Shown here: piece after piece, positions 11,051 through 23,292 of the stretch
How the letters are laid out: every line of letters starts with the position of its first letter
Numbering within the stretch: position 1 is the stretch's first letter
Source of the DNA: Girardinichthys multiradiatus
Taxonomy: Eukaryota; Chordata; Actinopteri; Cyprinodontiformes; Goodeidae
Length of the DNA: 64,000 nt
Assembly (NCBI RefSeq): GCF_021462225.1
Contig: NC_061806.1
Span: 25,502,144 to 25,566,143, forward strand
Direction of reading: 5' to 3'
Translations under genes and position numbers: made by a program
Notes under the pieces: generated by a model
Databases searched by the model: none
What the model was told of the DNA's origin: nothing
What the model saw: the letters and a program-made list of their open reading frames with translations, nothing else

Positions 11051-12618
11051 CAGGTCCTTCTCAAAATATTAGCATATTGTGATAAAGTTCATTATTTTCC
11101 TTAATGTCATGATGAAAATTTAACATTCATATATTTTAGATTCATTGCACACTAACTGAAATATTTCAGATCTTTTATTGTCTTAATACAGATGATTTTG
11201 GCATACAGCTCATGAAAACCCAAAATTCCTATCTCACAAAATTAGCATATTTCATCCGACCAATAAAAGAAAAGTTTTTTTAATACAAAAAACGTCAACC
11301 TTCAAATAATCATGTACAGTTATGCACTCAATACTTGGTCGGGAATCCTTTTGCAGAAATGACTGCTTCAATGCGGCGTGGCATGGAGGCAATCAGCCTG
11401 TGGCACTGCTGAGGTCTTATGGAGGCCCAGGATGCTTCGATAGCGGCCTTTAGCTCATCCAGAGTGTTGGGTCTTGAGTCTCTCAATGTTCTCTTCACAA
11501 TATCCCACAGATTCTCTATGGGTTTCAGGTCAGGAGAGTTGGCAGGCCAATTGAGCACAGTGATACCATGGTCAGTAAACCATTTACCAGTGGTTTTGGC
11601 ACTGTGAGCAGGTGCCAGGTCGTGCTGAAAAATGAAATCTTCATCTCCATAAAGCTTTTCAGGAGATGGAAGCATGAAGTGCTCCAAAATCTCCTGATAG
11701 CTAGCTGCATTGACCCTGCCCTTGATAAAACACAGTGGACCAACACCAGCAGCTGACATGGCACCCCAGACCATCACTGACTGTGGGTACTTGACACTGG
11801 ACTTCTGGCATTTTGGCATTTCCTTCTCCCCAGTCTTCCTCCAGACTCTGGCACCTTGATTTCCGAATGACATGCAGAATTTGCTTTCATCCGAAAAAAG
11901 TACTTTGGACCACTGAGCAACAGTCCAGTGCTGCTTCTCTGTAGCCCAGGTCTGGGGAATGCGGCACCTGTAGCCCATTTCCTGCACACGCCTGTGCACG
12001 GTGGCTCTGGATGTTTCTACTCCAGACTCAGTCCACTGCTTCCACAGGTCCCCCAAGGTCTGGAATTGGCCCTTCTCCACAATCTTCCTCAGGGTCCGGT
12101 CACCTCTTCTCGTTGTGCAGCGTTTTCTGCCACACTTTTTCCTTCCCACAGACTTCCCACTGAGGTGCCTTGATACAGCACTCTGGGAACAGCCTATTCG
12201 TTCTGAAATTTCTTTCTGTGTCTTACCCTCTTGCTTGAGGGTGTCAATAGTGGCCTTCTGGACCGCAGTCAGGTCGGCAGTCTTACCCATGATTGGGGTT
12301 TTGAGTGATGAACCAGGCTGGGAGTTTTAAAGGCCTCAGGAATCTTTTGCAGGTGTTTAGAGTTAACTCGTTGATTCAGATGATTAGGTTCATAGCTCGT
12401 TTAGAGACCCTTTTAATGATATGCTAATTTTGTGAGATAGGAATTTTGGGTTTTCATGAGCTGTATGCCAAAATCATCCGTATTAAGACAATAAAAGACC
12501 TGAAATATTTCAGTTAGTGTGCAATGAATCTAAAATATATGAATGTTAAATTTTCATCATGACATTATGGAAAATAATGAACTTTATCACAATATGCTAA
12601 TATTTTGAGAAGGACCTG
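11051..12618 (-). mobile_element. Tc1-like transposon, copy B
   Basis: A 1568-bp member of the same family as copy A, with TA on both sides (11049-11050 and 12619-12620), the same CAGGTCCTTC ends and about 200-bp IR/DR-type inverted repeats. It is shorter than copy A mainly because of a 42-bp deletion in the transposase gene. It lies 191 bp from copy C, which has the opposite orientation. Confidence 0.95.
11328..12290 (-). CDS. Tc1/mariner-family transposase (copy B) with in-frame deletion
   Basis: A 320-residue open frame. Compared with the 334-residue copies it lacks 14 residues (114-127 of the full protein), so the sequence passes from CRIPQ directly to TWATEK. This segment is the basic linker between the second helix-turn-helix and the catalytic domain. 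The catalytic Asp/Asp/Glu residues are kept. The residue two before the catalytic Glu's proline context is altered (SPDLKPIEN in place of SPDLNPIEN). Arg-to-Gln and Arg-to-Trp changes occur in the second DNA-binding half. The frame is open but the linker deletion probably impairs function; this is inference. Confidence 0.9.
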   Translation of the reverse strand: MGKTADLTAVQKATIDTLKQEGKTQKEISERIGCSQSAVSRHLSGKSVGRKKCGRKRCTTRRGDRTLRKIVEKGQFQTLGDLWKQWTESGVETSRATVHRRVQEMGYRCRIPQTWATEKQHWTVAQWSKVLFSDESKFCMSFGNQGARVWRKTGEKEMPKCQKSSVKYPQSVMVWGAMSAAGVGPLCFIKGRVNAASYQEILEHFMLPSPEKLYGDEDFIFQHDLAPAHSAKTTGKWFTDHGITVLNWPANSPDLKPIENLWDIVKRTLRDSRPNTLDELKAAIEASWASIRPQQCHRLIASMPRRIEAVISAKGFPTKY

Positions 12619-12809
12619 TATTTGTCAAGATATATCTGTGTTTAAAACTGGATGAAAGATGGCAAGAGAGAGAGCAGGGCCTTTGGCAAACAACAGGAAG
12701 AGCTAATGGAGTTATATTCTATTGAGCTTTTAGCTTCAGTTTCCCATTGAATATGTGGGGTTTGGAAATGTTGTCAACCTTTTGGAAGTATCAGATTCTC
12801 TATTGTATA
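12619..12809. other. Spacer between two inverted Tc1 copies
   Basis: 191 bp of unique-looking AT-rich DNA between copies B and C. No repeat recognised. Confidence 0.6.
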
Positions 12810-14406
12810 CAGGTCCTTCTCAAAATATTAGCATATTGTGATAAAGTTCATTATTTTCCATAATGTAATGATGAAAATTTAACATTCATATATTTTAGAT
12901 TCATTGCACACTAACTGAAATATTTCAGGTCTTTTATTGTCTTAATACGGATGATTTTGGCATACAGCTCATGAAAACCCAAAATTCCTATCTCACAAAA
13001 TTAGCATATCATTAAAAGGGTCTCTAAACGAGCTATGAACCTAATCATCTGAATCAACAAGTTAACTCTAAACACCTGCAAAAGATTCCTGAGGCCTTTA
13101 AAACTCCCAGCCTGGTTCATCACTCAAAACCCCAATCATGGGTAAGACTGCCGACCTGACTGCTGTCCAGAAGGCCACTATTGACACCCTCAAGCAAGAG
13201 GGTAAGACACAGAAAGACATTTCTGAACGAATAGGCTGTTTCCAGAGTGCTGTATCAAGGCACCTCAGTGGGAAGTCTGTGGGAAGGAAAAAGTGTGGCA
13301 GAAAACGCTGCACAACGAGAAGAGGTGACCGGACCCTGAGGAAGATTGTGGAGAAGGGCCGATTCCAGACCTTGGGGGACCTGCGGAAGCAGTGGACTGA
13401 GTCTGGAGTAGAAACATCCAGAGCCACCGTGCACAGGCGTGTGCAGGAAATGGGCTACAGGTGCCGCATTCCCCAGGTCAGGCCACTTTTGAACCAGAAA
13501 CAACGGCAGAAGCGCCTGACCTGGGCTACAGAGAAGCAGCACTGGACTGTTGCTCAGTGGTCCAAAGTACTTTTTTCGGATGAAAGCAAATTCTGCATGT
13601 CATTCGGAAATCAAGATGCCAGAGTCTGGAGGAAGACTGGGGAGAAGGAAATGCCAAAAGTCCAGTGTCAAGTACCCACAGTCAGTGATGGTCTGGGGTG
13701 CCGTGTCAGCTGCTGGTGTTGGTCCACTGTGTTTTATCAAGGGCAGGGTCAATGCAGCTAGCTATCAGGAGATTTTGGAGCACTTCATGCTTCCATCTGC
13801 TGAAAAGCTTTATGGAGATGAAGATTTTTCAGCACGACCTGGCACCTGCTCACAGTGCCAAAACCACTGGTAAATGGTTTACTGACCATGGTATCACTGT
13901 GCTCAATTGGCCTGCCAACTCTCCTGACCTGAACCCCATAGAGAATCTGTGGGATATTGTGAAGAGAACGTTGAGAGACTCAAGACCCAACACTCTGGAT
14001 GAGCTAAAGGCCGCTATCGAAGCATCCTGGGCCTCCATAAGACCTCAGCAGTACCACAGGCTGATTGCCTCCATGCCACGCCGCATTGAAGCAGTCATTT
14101 CTGCAAAAGGATTCCCGACCAAGTATTGAGTGCATAACTGTACATGATTATTTGAAGGTTGACGTTTTCTGTATTAAAAACACTTTTCTTTTATTGGTCG
14201 GATGAAATATGCTAATTTTGTGAGATAGGAATTTTGGGTTTTCATGAGCTGTATGCCACAATCATTCGTATTAAGACAATAAAAGACCGCAAATATTTCA
14301 GTTAGTGTGCAATGAATCTAAAATATATGAATGTTAAATTTTCATCATGACATTATGGAAAATAATGAACTTTATCACAATATGCTAATATTTTGAGAAG
14401 GACCTG
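12810..14406 (+). mobile_element. Tc1-like transposon, copy C
   Basis: A 1597-bp copy of the same family in plus orientation, with TA on both sides (12808-12809, 14407-14408) and intact-looking termini. Both inverted repeats are present. It forms a large inverted pair with copy B. Confidence 0.95.
13138..14129 (+). pseudogene. Tc1/mariner transposase (copy C), two frameshifting deletions
   Basis: The reading frame starts normally (MGKTADLTAVQK) but is broken twice relative to sister copies. An 8-bp deletion lies near 13657-13660, just after the EKEMPK codons. A 5-bp deletion lies near 13822-13829, in the codons for DEDFIFQH. The remainder is in other frames: about 13550-13829 for the middle, then 13830-14129 through to the normal SAKGFPTKY end. 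The first frame stops at 13761. The catalytic codons are still recognisable, but no single frame contains all three. Confidence 0.95.
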
Positions 14407-15875
14407 TATTGTCTATTCAAATTGCTGTTTTAGGTATGCTAGCTGTGCTAATTGCTAATTAAAGATGTTAAAGCTAGAGTAAAATGCCAACCCTAATTAT
14501 TTTGTCTTTTTTAAAGAATAGTGACACTGTTTTAATGTGACGGCACCTCAGCTCCTAATCTAAATAATTAATGACCGCTCACGTCAGGAAGGCTGGAAAG
14601 TTCATGTCTTCTTGTAGATCAGTTAAAAATGGCATCTGCCGGTCAATGCTGGGGGAAAAAAAAAATAATCATAGATCCCAAATTGGCAATAAAATTCGGA
14701 TCTTTCTGTTTTACATTGCACGTTCTACCTTTACAAGCATGGAGTTTTCTCTGAAATCACCTGTTTAAAAAAAACAAAAAAAAACTTGCCTGGTTATTAT
14801 TTTTTCGGAGTTTGTTTTATTTTACCTGCTGCTGTCGGTGTCTTTCTTGTCAAAGCTCTGAGTATCTCCCCTGCTGTAGGCAGCAGTCATAGTGATGTTA
14901 GATTGAAGAATTAGACAAAATTGCTCATGGAGGGGGCAAGGTAACCAATGTGAGCCATTCAAATACTAATTCACACCATTTAAGATAACTCAACTCAAAA
15001 TCAAAGTATATTCGTGCCCCATCACTTTTATTGTGGACAGCTGTTTAGATTTTTATTGTTTTCTCAGCTGAACAGTGGTTATGCCAGCTTTGCCTAGATC
15101 ATTTCGAGTGCACCAAACGTTCTGTTTTCTCCATCCTCGATAAATCTTGCTCACACAGATGGCCTCCTATCTGCCTCTCACATGTATCGCCTGCTTTTGT
15201 TGTTTTGGTGTAAGACCAGGAACTTCCAAGACACTGGAGGAATTTAGCACCCTCTGTTTGCAAATTCAGTGAAGGAACAAAGCTTAATGTTATAGAGGTA
15301 GTCTTTGCCTGAACAACAAGGAAAGTTTTATTTGTGAGCTGCAATAGAAAAATGTGTTATTGAATAGGTCCTAACCTAAATCCATTAGCTTGAGTCTTTT
15401 TTGAGTCATTTTCACACTGAGATTGACTGCGGTTTACTAAAAGAATGACTTTAAGAAGTTGTATATCAAGATCAAATAAAATTCCTTTTCAATTTTTAGA
15501 TTTGTTTACTTCTAATAACTTATTCAGTTGTGTCTTTATTTGCTTCAAATAAACTCTCAATATAGTTACAACTGGGAAAAAGTGCATATTTCGTAATTGT
15601 AGTCATGATATTTAGGTGAGAACCTAAATGGAAACCCCACAAAATCATATAGAGCACAGACGCCTAGCACTGATAATTGTTTTTTCTTCTTTTGAGGAAA
15701 TTTTCTTTTTACCTTTTTGAGTAAAATACGATAGCAGCGTTTTAACACTCATTCACTCCTTTCCTGGTTTGTCTAAAGCTACAGAGAGTGTTTGGTTACC
15801 TTCTGATGAACTTACAAAAGGCCATGTTTAAATGGTGATTTCATTAATTTAACTAAACAAACTATCCTAACCAAC
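14407..15875. other. PAR6 intron 1, nothing recognised
   Basis: AT-rich intronic DNA. Only short frames without recognisable features. Confidence 0.5.
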
Positions 15876-16060
15876 CTAGTCCTATGTGGATGAAATTTGG
15901 CCCACTCCCCGTTTTGTAGAAATATTTTTAATTCAGCCACAGGCTTTAGGTTCAGGTTTTAGGCATGAATGGCCTGTTTAAGGCAACTCCGCATCATCTC
16001 AAATGGATTTAAGCTTGGACTTTGACTAGGCCTTTCTAGAACCTTCTTTTTTTTACTTTA
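15876..16060 (-). mobile_element. Fragment of an old Tc1-like transposase
   Basis: Read on the minus strand, about 16050-15970 encodes a string like RPSQSPSLNPFEMMRSCLK, which matches the PSQSPDLNPIEMLW motif around the catalytic Glu of Tc1 transposases. The rest, 'ggcccactccccgttttgtagaaa' side included, fits the following C-terminal part. No inverted repeats are visible. This is a small relic of a family different from the six young copies. Confidence 0.65.
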
Positions 16061-16679
16061 CTTTTGTGTTGGTGTTTAGATCCCTGAGCTTACTTCAGGT
16101 TATATTTTTCCCGATTCTACTGGTCAGACAGTAATGAGGTCTGTGTGGTTAATAAAATAAAACCAAAAAATGGGGTTCCCACGGTTTCCATCCATCATTT
16201 GAAAAGTGCTCTTTGTATTTACTCAGGTTAACTTGTTTCATCTGAAACATTTAAGTCAGACTCAAAAAGCAAAAACTGAACAAATGGGGAAAATAGTACT
16301 TCATGGTGTTGCGTATGTGCCTTCTTGTTTTGAGTCTGTGCTAATTTAAGTTAAGGCAGTATCTTAGCATTAAAGCAGTCCATGTGACTCTTGGTGAGGA
16401 GACATTAACTGCTCTGTTACTACAAAGTATAATTATTTTTCTAACATGGCATTTGATAAGTTGACAAACAACGTGGATCTGCTATTTCCCCTGAAGGTTA
16501 TTGTTTTCCGTTGCTGTGTAATATGTAAACGTTTGAAAAATATTTTAGCTGTATTAAAACTGGTTTTGCCATGCTTTATCCATTCACAATCCCACTAACT
16601 CTCTATTTATTAGTGCATCTGCGTGGCACCTGAGTTTTCTCTTTTAGGTTTGATGTTTTTCTTCATCTTCTTTCTTCAG
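16061..16679. other. PAR6 intron 1, 3' end
   Basis: Intronic DNA ending in a pyrimidine-rich tract and TTCTTTCTTCAG acceptor at 16668-16679. Nothing else recognised. Confidence 0.6.
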
Positions 16680-16902
16680 TATGGAGCAGAGTTCCGGCGG
16701 TTCTCTGTAAACCGGTTCAAGCCTGGTAAATTTGAGGAATTCTACAAGCTCATCCTGCATATTCACCGCCTTGCGAATATAGAGGTGATGATTGGCTACG
16801 CCGACACCCATGGGGACTTCCTGCCGATTAACAACGATGAGAACTTTTCCAAGGCGGTCGACTCTGCTCATCCCCTCCTCAGGGTATTCATACAAAAACG
16901 AG
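16680..16902 (+). CDS. pard6g: PAR6 gamma-type polarity protein, coding exon 2 (PB1 domain)
   Basis: Encodes residues 25-98 plus the first base of codon 99. It starts [20 protein letters not shown] and ends [10 protein letters not shown]. This is most of the PB1 domain, which pairs PAR6 with the PB1 domain of atypical PKC (PRKCI/PRKCZ). The conserved [19 protein letters not shown] stretch is typical of PAR6 proteins. The acceptor is TTTCTTCAG at 16679 and the donor is GAG|GTAAAT at 16903. The join to exon 3 is in phase 1 and rebuilds the codon for Glu99, as in other PAR6 genes (QKREE/QKKEE). Reading through into the intron would hit a stop shortly after, so the splice is needed. Confidence 0.95.
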
Positions 16903-18385
16903 GTAAATTTTCTGGACAGTTTTCCACAGCATGACATTTTATGCTGTCTTGTCTTTATGCAAAACTTGTTTGACAATTCTATTTTAACAACTGCATCTTG
17001 GGTTGTAATTACTCTGCTGACTTGAAAAAAAGAATATTTCCTCATACACTTACATTTGCCCTGAGGCCCGCTCTGTTTACTTTACGTAAGACTTTGTGTT
17101 CTTTTTGTCCCCTGCCGTCTTATTTACCGGATCAGTCTCGAACTGTGTCTGTCTGCGCAGCTAAGTCCTGTGCTTTATCCAGAGGAAGGCCTTGCAGGCA
17201 GATGAACGCAGACACAAACACACAGAGAGAGATTGGTGCCTCGGCAGCCCCATAGAAATCAGGTCATTGAGCAAAGCCTGCGTCCCGGCATACCAGACAT
17301 TACTGAGAGACAAAAGATCGGCATGAAAAGGGAGGCTCCTGAAGGAGCTCCCTACGTTCGCGAGCTTCCGTGTGCTTGCATGCGAGCGCATATTTGTTCA
17401 ATACCAAAACCCACAGTGTGCTGAATGGCAACCAAGTCCTCTCTACAACTCTGTCAATGATCCCACATTTAGAGAGGATCTCGACTGCTTGCCAGAGAGC
17501 TAGCCAGCATGCAAATAAATCAATTAAAATTCACATCTATTCATACCCTAAATCCTTCTTGGAATGTTCCTCACTGGGTTGTGTGATGAATGTGTACACA
17601 CCAGGGTCTTATTTTAATAACAGTCCAGTGGCTGAAATGCAAAAGCTATCCAGCAGTCTTGTGAACAATAATGATGTGGATTTCCATCTGAAAATAGGGT
17701 TTTAGAAACCAAAGAGGCCCAAATCAGACTATTTCCCATGTTCCTGAGAACTCAGATGACTGAAGCTGACTAAACTTACTTTAATAAGGGTTAAATGCTA
17801 TAAGTGATGTTAGTTGCTTTCACCGTGTATAATTCTTCGAGATGTTCAGAGGAATCGGCTGGTGACAGGAATCAGACAGTTTTCAGTGCCTATCGGTGAC
17901 TGGCCAGTCGGAAAATCAAAAATACAATCTGTTTCACTCGATCAGTGAACACTCTGTGCCTAAGCGCCAGCAGGTCACAGTTAGGACCAGACAGTTCAGA
18001 GTGGGAGTTGTTACTGAATCAAAAAAGACTAAGATGGCCATTTAAAAGGCTTTTATTTTTTTCATGCATGGCACCTGTTCGTTTAAGCTGCTAATACATA
18101 GTTAGACTTCAGTTAATGCTGGTCATTTAGCTCTATTACCATTGTTCATTTTGCAGTCATGTTTGTTAACTTTTCATTTCCTGACTGTTTTGGGTATGAA
18201 AAGTAGCCACAGGACAAAAATTTTCACCCACCTTGGGGACGTTTCAGCAAATAACTGGAAGACTGAACATATTCCAGCAAAGTTTCTTTATTTTGTCTTT
18301 TCGAACTTTTAACCTCTATCTATCAAGGAACATGCTGGTTTTAAAAATGTAGCTTGTTGAGAAACATGGCTGGAGTGTTCAAAGT
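16903..18385. other. PAR6 intron 2, first part
   Basis: Intron 2 runs 16903-51093 (about 34.2 kb). This segment has a somewhat GC-richer patch at about 17100-17420 with no recognised gene. No transposon was recognised. Confidence 0.5.
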
Positions 18386-18567
18386 CAGTCCTCAAGGGCC
18401 GGTATCCTGCATGTCAACACACCTGATGATGGTTAAATGATGGTTCTTTGGCAGTCCTCTGCAGAACTTTATGACATACTGAGGAGGTACGTAGCTGGAC
18501 CATTGAATCAGCTGTGATGGAGCAGAGACACATCGAAAACTGACATGACACCTGCCCTTGAGAACTG
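18386..18567. mobile_element. hAT-like MITE
   Basis: About 182 bp with complementary ends: it starts CAGTCCTCAAGGGCCGG and ends with the reverse complement of CAGTTCTCAAGGGCAGG. It has no coding capacity. The terminal sequence and the interior ('aggtgtgtt'-type and 'gaatcagctgtg') are of a kind I know as dispersed in teleost genomes. A clean 8-bp target duplication was not seen, so the class is tentative. Confidence 0.65.
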
Positions 18568-21500
18568 GAGCTGGACATCTATGCTAGTTATGGTAAGGAT
18601 CGGGTTGGATCAGTGGTAGGCGGTCCCATACTGAAACCCCTTTTTTTTTCTTCCCCTATTTATTAAATGCATCAAGACTAATAACTACAACCACTTAGGT
18701 CCATACCCAAAATTCCTTCAACCAAAAGCATGTACTAAGATGCATTTTTATGAGTTTGATGAAATCAAATAAAAATCGTGGAAATATTCTTAAGTCAAGA
18801 TAGTTTTGTAATTTTCTGTTGGACCTTCTCTGTCAAAGAACCTGCAGCACAAATCCTCTCTGTTATGTGTTACAGACCTACAGAATAAAACATTGGAATA
18901 GATCAAAATCAGAATCGACTGGTCAGATGTCAGCGCAGGAAATCGACCATTAAAAGCCTGATTTGTGCATCTATAATCGATTTGTCTTTGTTTTAAATTA
19001 GTAAAATCTTTTTTTTTCAACAACTGCTCTTTGAAACAGGTGTACAGTGGGGACCTACTGATTGAGAACTGCTCTATGACGCTTAATTTAGAAAGGAGAA
19101 ACAGTCCCTTTTAAGAAAGAAAAGAAAATGTGATCTGGAAGTTGCCATAGAAATTAGTTCTGTTCAAGAAGCAGTTTTGGTCTAAAACATTGACCATGGG
19201 TTATGTGGTTCAGAAGAATGTGCCGCTGAAGCTTTCTGACCATCCCGTGTATCTGCAGCCTTTTGTTAGCAGCCAGACAAAGAGGAGAATGTGTGGCTGT
19301 GAGAGTACCTCATTCTTCAGAGCAGATGCCCTGCACCCATTGTGCCACTAGCATGAGAACGTGAGCATCGTAATGAATGTATCAGACAGTACCACCCTGT
19401 GAGTGCAGGTCATCAGTGGTGTCACCGTGTGTTTTCTGTGACCGGGGTCAGTAGACCACCCCATGTGAAAGCGAAACCTCATAAACGCACATTAACAGTG
19501 GGACTCGGCCAGTAAAAGCAATATTTATTGGGAATCAATAGACTTTGATATGGATAAAAATTTAAAAAGAAAATACCCCTGAAGAGTTCAGCCCTTGTTC
19601 TCATTTGGGAAACTAGATTATTATCTTAGATGGTTTAGACTGTAAATCAAGACTGTTTCAACGACTTTATCAACCTTCAAAATTAAACTTCAAAAGAAAA
19701 CTAATAGCTCATTACTAAAATCTATTAGATTTGAATTAACCCCTAACTCAGATTGCTGTTTTTCATTCTTTAGTGAGAGATGGGCTCCTCTACCCTCAGA
19801 TCAGATAACTTCCTGTGTCAGGGAGAGTCCATATTCATTCTTTTTCCCTCCACCTACATTTAACAATAGTTATGACAGCAGGTCCATGTCTCTTTTATCT
19901 ACCTGACACTCCCTCGCAGGCCTAGTTTTCTTTTTGTTGAAGTCTCTGCAGCACGTGCCACGGTTTTGTTTGGGTGCCATGATAATCCTGCTCGTGATAC
20001 ATGTTGCTGCCCCCATGGGGACTGATTCTTAACTGATGACCTTTATTCAGACAAAACAGAGTGGAACTGTGTGGCGTATTCCCAGGAGCCTTTGTAAGCT
20101 CTCAGTGTGATCACCACTTGTCTCCTGTAGGAGCAAAGAGCAACGTAAAGAAGATGCATTGGCGGCTTTCAGGAGGGGTCTCTTTGATAGTTGTAGGAAC
20201 CTGAGAGGTTGCCAAAGGACAAAATACATCCAAGGGCTTTTTTCTTTGGTTACTCCACAAATACGAACTCACAGGTAACCTAATAGCCGACTTGAAACCA
20301 TGGGTAATTCATCTGTCAAATAAAACCAAGAACTTTGGGCCTCGCAGTCACTTTCTTCCTTTTGTTTTGTTTATTGGAGGCATGAGCTGGTTTCTGAAGG
20401 TTTTCAGAAGGAGTATCTTTAAAATGAGAGAATGTTGGAGTGACCAACATTTTCCAAAGAGCAACACAGTTCTGCCCCACCCCCACCCGTTGCAGCACAC
20501 CGTCGGTCGGCTGAGAGTATACCCCTAATCACAGATGGTCATAGCTTAGAAAATAAAGAAGTGCCGTCCTTAACTCTTATTAAAGTAACCTAACAAAATA
20601 CAGTTGGCAGACTACAAGTTGCATGTCTGTAAAGCAGCTGACTGCAGGCTGGCTACCTGAGCAGACAGCCCAACTAACCAGCTAATATCAGCTTGTCGTG
20701 TTGTGTGTGTTTTTAAAAAGAAGCACAACACAAATAGTATAATATTCTGCACCATGAGCCTTTGAAAACTACTGCTAAATGTAATGTGTGTATATTCTAT
20801 ATTTAAAGTATGTCATTATCAGCATTAAAATAATAAATGTTTCAAATTGCATAGTTTTAACTGTAATAACCAATATGCCTTATTTTTACGCTAGTAAAAA
20901 TAATCATTGATTTTTGTTTGACTAAAAGAAAAAAGCTCATCTTATATTTGACAATTGAAGCGAATTATCTTTTCAAGGGAACTTTATTAGTATACATTAA
21001 ATAATAAACTCAAATGTTTTTAATGTAATTTTTATTACAGCAACATATTCTCGCATTTAATTTTTAGAAGTCCCCAAAATGTTTATTTTTTATCATCTCT
21101 GAAATTACACTTACCTTTTAACAATTGTGGCACTGGTCAGTTTATGATGCTCCGCTATGTTACCAAGCAAAGTTCTTTTTCTGGGTTACTTCTGCATGTT
21201 TTTGATGCTCAACGAAGGGGGAGAGGGAGGAGTCAACAGTTGATGGGGAAAAGATGGGACATATAAAGATCGATTTGTGGTGAAAGACCATCTCCATATG
21301 TGGAGCTGTCTGGTCAACTGTTTGAGGTGCAATTATAGAGATGAGGTCATGTGTAATTGAACTGATGATTAACTATAGAGTGTTAAACACGGCTCTGTGC
21401 ACACGTTTGTGCTTGAAGTCGCTAAATTATGCACAGGGGGGAAAACTGATCCTTGAACTATCTTTTGAGGCTAAAACTGAGGTGTAGGAGTTTTGTAACA

Positions 21501-21914
21501 GTTTTCAAGCTTCTCCAAAATCAGAAGTATTTTTTTTTTTTTTTAACCTCAGTGTTTGTTGCCTTTGTGACTGCTACCTAACAAGCCTGACACTGTGTGA
21601 AATGTGTTTTTAGGAAAATGATGCGAGTATCTACTGCTCATTCATGTTCTCTGTCAAATTGATGCAAATGTTTGATGCCGATAAGTGTTAGAGCATGCCA
21701 TCAGTGTTATTTTAAGCTCAGATCACTCTACCAGGAATGTGGAATTCTGTGTTTAACCTTCTTCTTTTGCAGGTATTGCTTACAAAGAAACTATTGTTAC
21801 TTCTGTTTGCCAAGAAACCCTCGGTCAAAATTTTTAAAGCTGTTAACTTTAGTGATAAAGACTAAATGAAGTGCTGACATGTGTTGAGAACTGAGAAGTT
21901 TGCACAGTCAAAGC
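18568..21914. other. PAR6 intron 2, nothing recognised
   Basis: Intronic DNA with short unconvincing frames, a T tract near 18641-18650 and one near 21531-21544. No recognised repeat family. Confidence 0.45.
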
Positions 21915-22325
21915 AGGTATATAATAAAGATGCAATCAGAAATATTCAACCCCTTTTAAATATTTTGAAAGTTAATCAGTTAAAAGTTTTCTTCTTTCCA
22001 AAGGGCAATGTTCTGCTTCGGACCACTTCTTTGAGTCAGGTTACACATGAAATCAAAAAAAGGAAAGGCACAAGGTAGTAAGATAGCAATTTTAAATAAT
22101 CAAGGCCTATATGATGTTGTCCTAAAGGTGTGCAATGTTTTGTATGGGCAAACAATGAGTTGAAAGATATTTAAACCTTAAAGAACTCTGTAATCTTTAA
22201 TTTGCTTTAACTGTGATGAAATCCCACCCAGATGAGTTGCAGTTGTGGAAAAGACGAAGGAGCTTCCACAATAGCTAAAAGAAAAGATTATTACATCACA
22301 CTGGAAGGGCTATGGTTAGAATATT
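21915..22325 (+). mobile_element. Old Tc1-like relic, 5' end
   Basis: The left part ('aatcagaaatattcaacccc', about 21926-21945) resembles the terminal region of teleost Tc1 elements. From about 22250, 'aagacgaaggagcttccac' and 'ggaagggctatgg' read as the transposase start KTKELP...WKGYG, with a stop in between. This is the MGKTKELS-type Tc1 lineage, different from the young family here. The rest of the element is not recognisable. Confidence 0.55.
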
Positions 22326-23040
22326 TTGTATGACCTACGTTCATATACTTGCACCATCCAAGACTTAAGTTTTCCCGATCCCACTGGTATTGAGGTGTTT
22401 TGTGAGGGGAAAATTCAACTGTTTTGCAGACAGTATCAGTGGACTGCGCACAGACTAAACGTTCTAGAGCAGAGACTCTTGTCTGCAGAAAAGGCTAAGA
22501 GTTTAAATAAACAAAGCTATTCAGCTGAGCCAAGGTCGACTCTATTTGGCTTCGTATGCAGTGTGCCAAGGTTTACGGCTCCAGCAACCGTCGACATCGG
22601 CCAAGCTAAAGAGAGACATGGAAATGTAGCATAAATTAAAAAAAATGCAGCTCTGCAGACAGATGCCGTTTAATTGTTGGACCACAGTTTCCTGAAGATC
22701 AAAGGAAAATGTACTCCTCTTGTGCTGTTTCTCTTTGCATTATAATGTGTTAACAGAAAGCCAAGCTGTTGGTGTCATTTCCACTCATGCTGGAGTCATT
22801 TTAAAGGAAGTAAAGCAGGAAAACTAAGACAGCGTGATGAAAATGCCTGAAAGAAAAGTTCAGTGATTGTTTTAGCACAGTACGGTATTAGTTAGTCATC
22901 ACTTTAAGGAGCTGCCTCTGTGCATAGTACAGTGTTGACAGCCTGTCCTGAATTCTCATTTTTACCAACTGGCACAGTCACTTTAAAAGAAAGAAAGAGT
23001 TATGGCAGTTGTTTTTATCTTGTTTAAGGATGCTAGGTAT
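22326..23040. other. PAR6 intron 2, nothing recognised
   Basis: A 102-codon open frame at 22326-22634 has no recognisable motif and is probably chance. Nothing else seen. Confidence 0.4.
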
Positions 23041-23292
23041 ACTGTAAGCACACTGAATTTATAGAGCGCTTTTCTAGTCATACTGACCTCTCAAAGCTTT
23101 TTACACAAGAGCCTCATTCACCCAGCCACACCCACTAACACGTTCATACACCAATACCCTGAACACTTGGCAACCTGGGATTAAGTGCCTTAACCAGGGG
23201 CACATGAAGAAGCCAGAATCAAACCCACAACTTTTGGATTGCGAGATGTTTGGTCTTCCGACTGAGTCACAGTCGTCCAATATTTGGATTGT
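23041..23292 (-). repeat. tRNA-derived SINE-like repeat (second type)
   Basis: Read on the minus strand, the segment begins with a box A-like 'actcagtcgg' followed about 40 bp later by a box B-like GGTTTGATTC. This spacing is that of a tRNA-like Pol III promoter. It continues to an end rich in 'gcgctctataaattc'-type sequence that is common in dispersed teleost repeats. It is diverged and truncated at its head. It is unrelated to the SINE-like family at 26071-26437. Confidence 0.5.
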
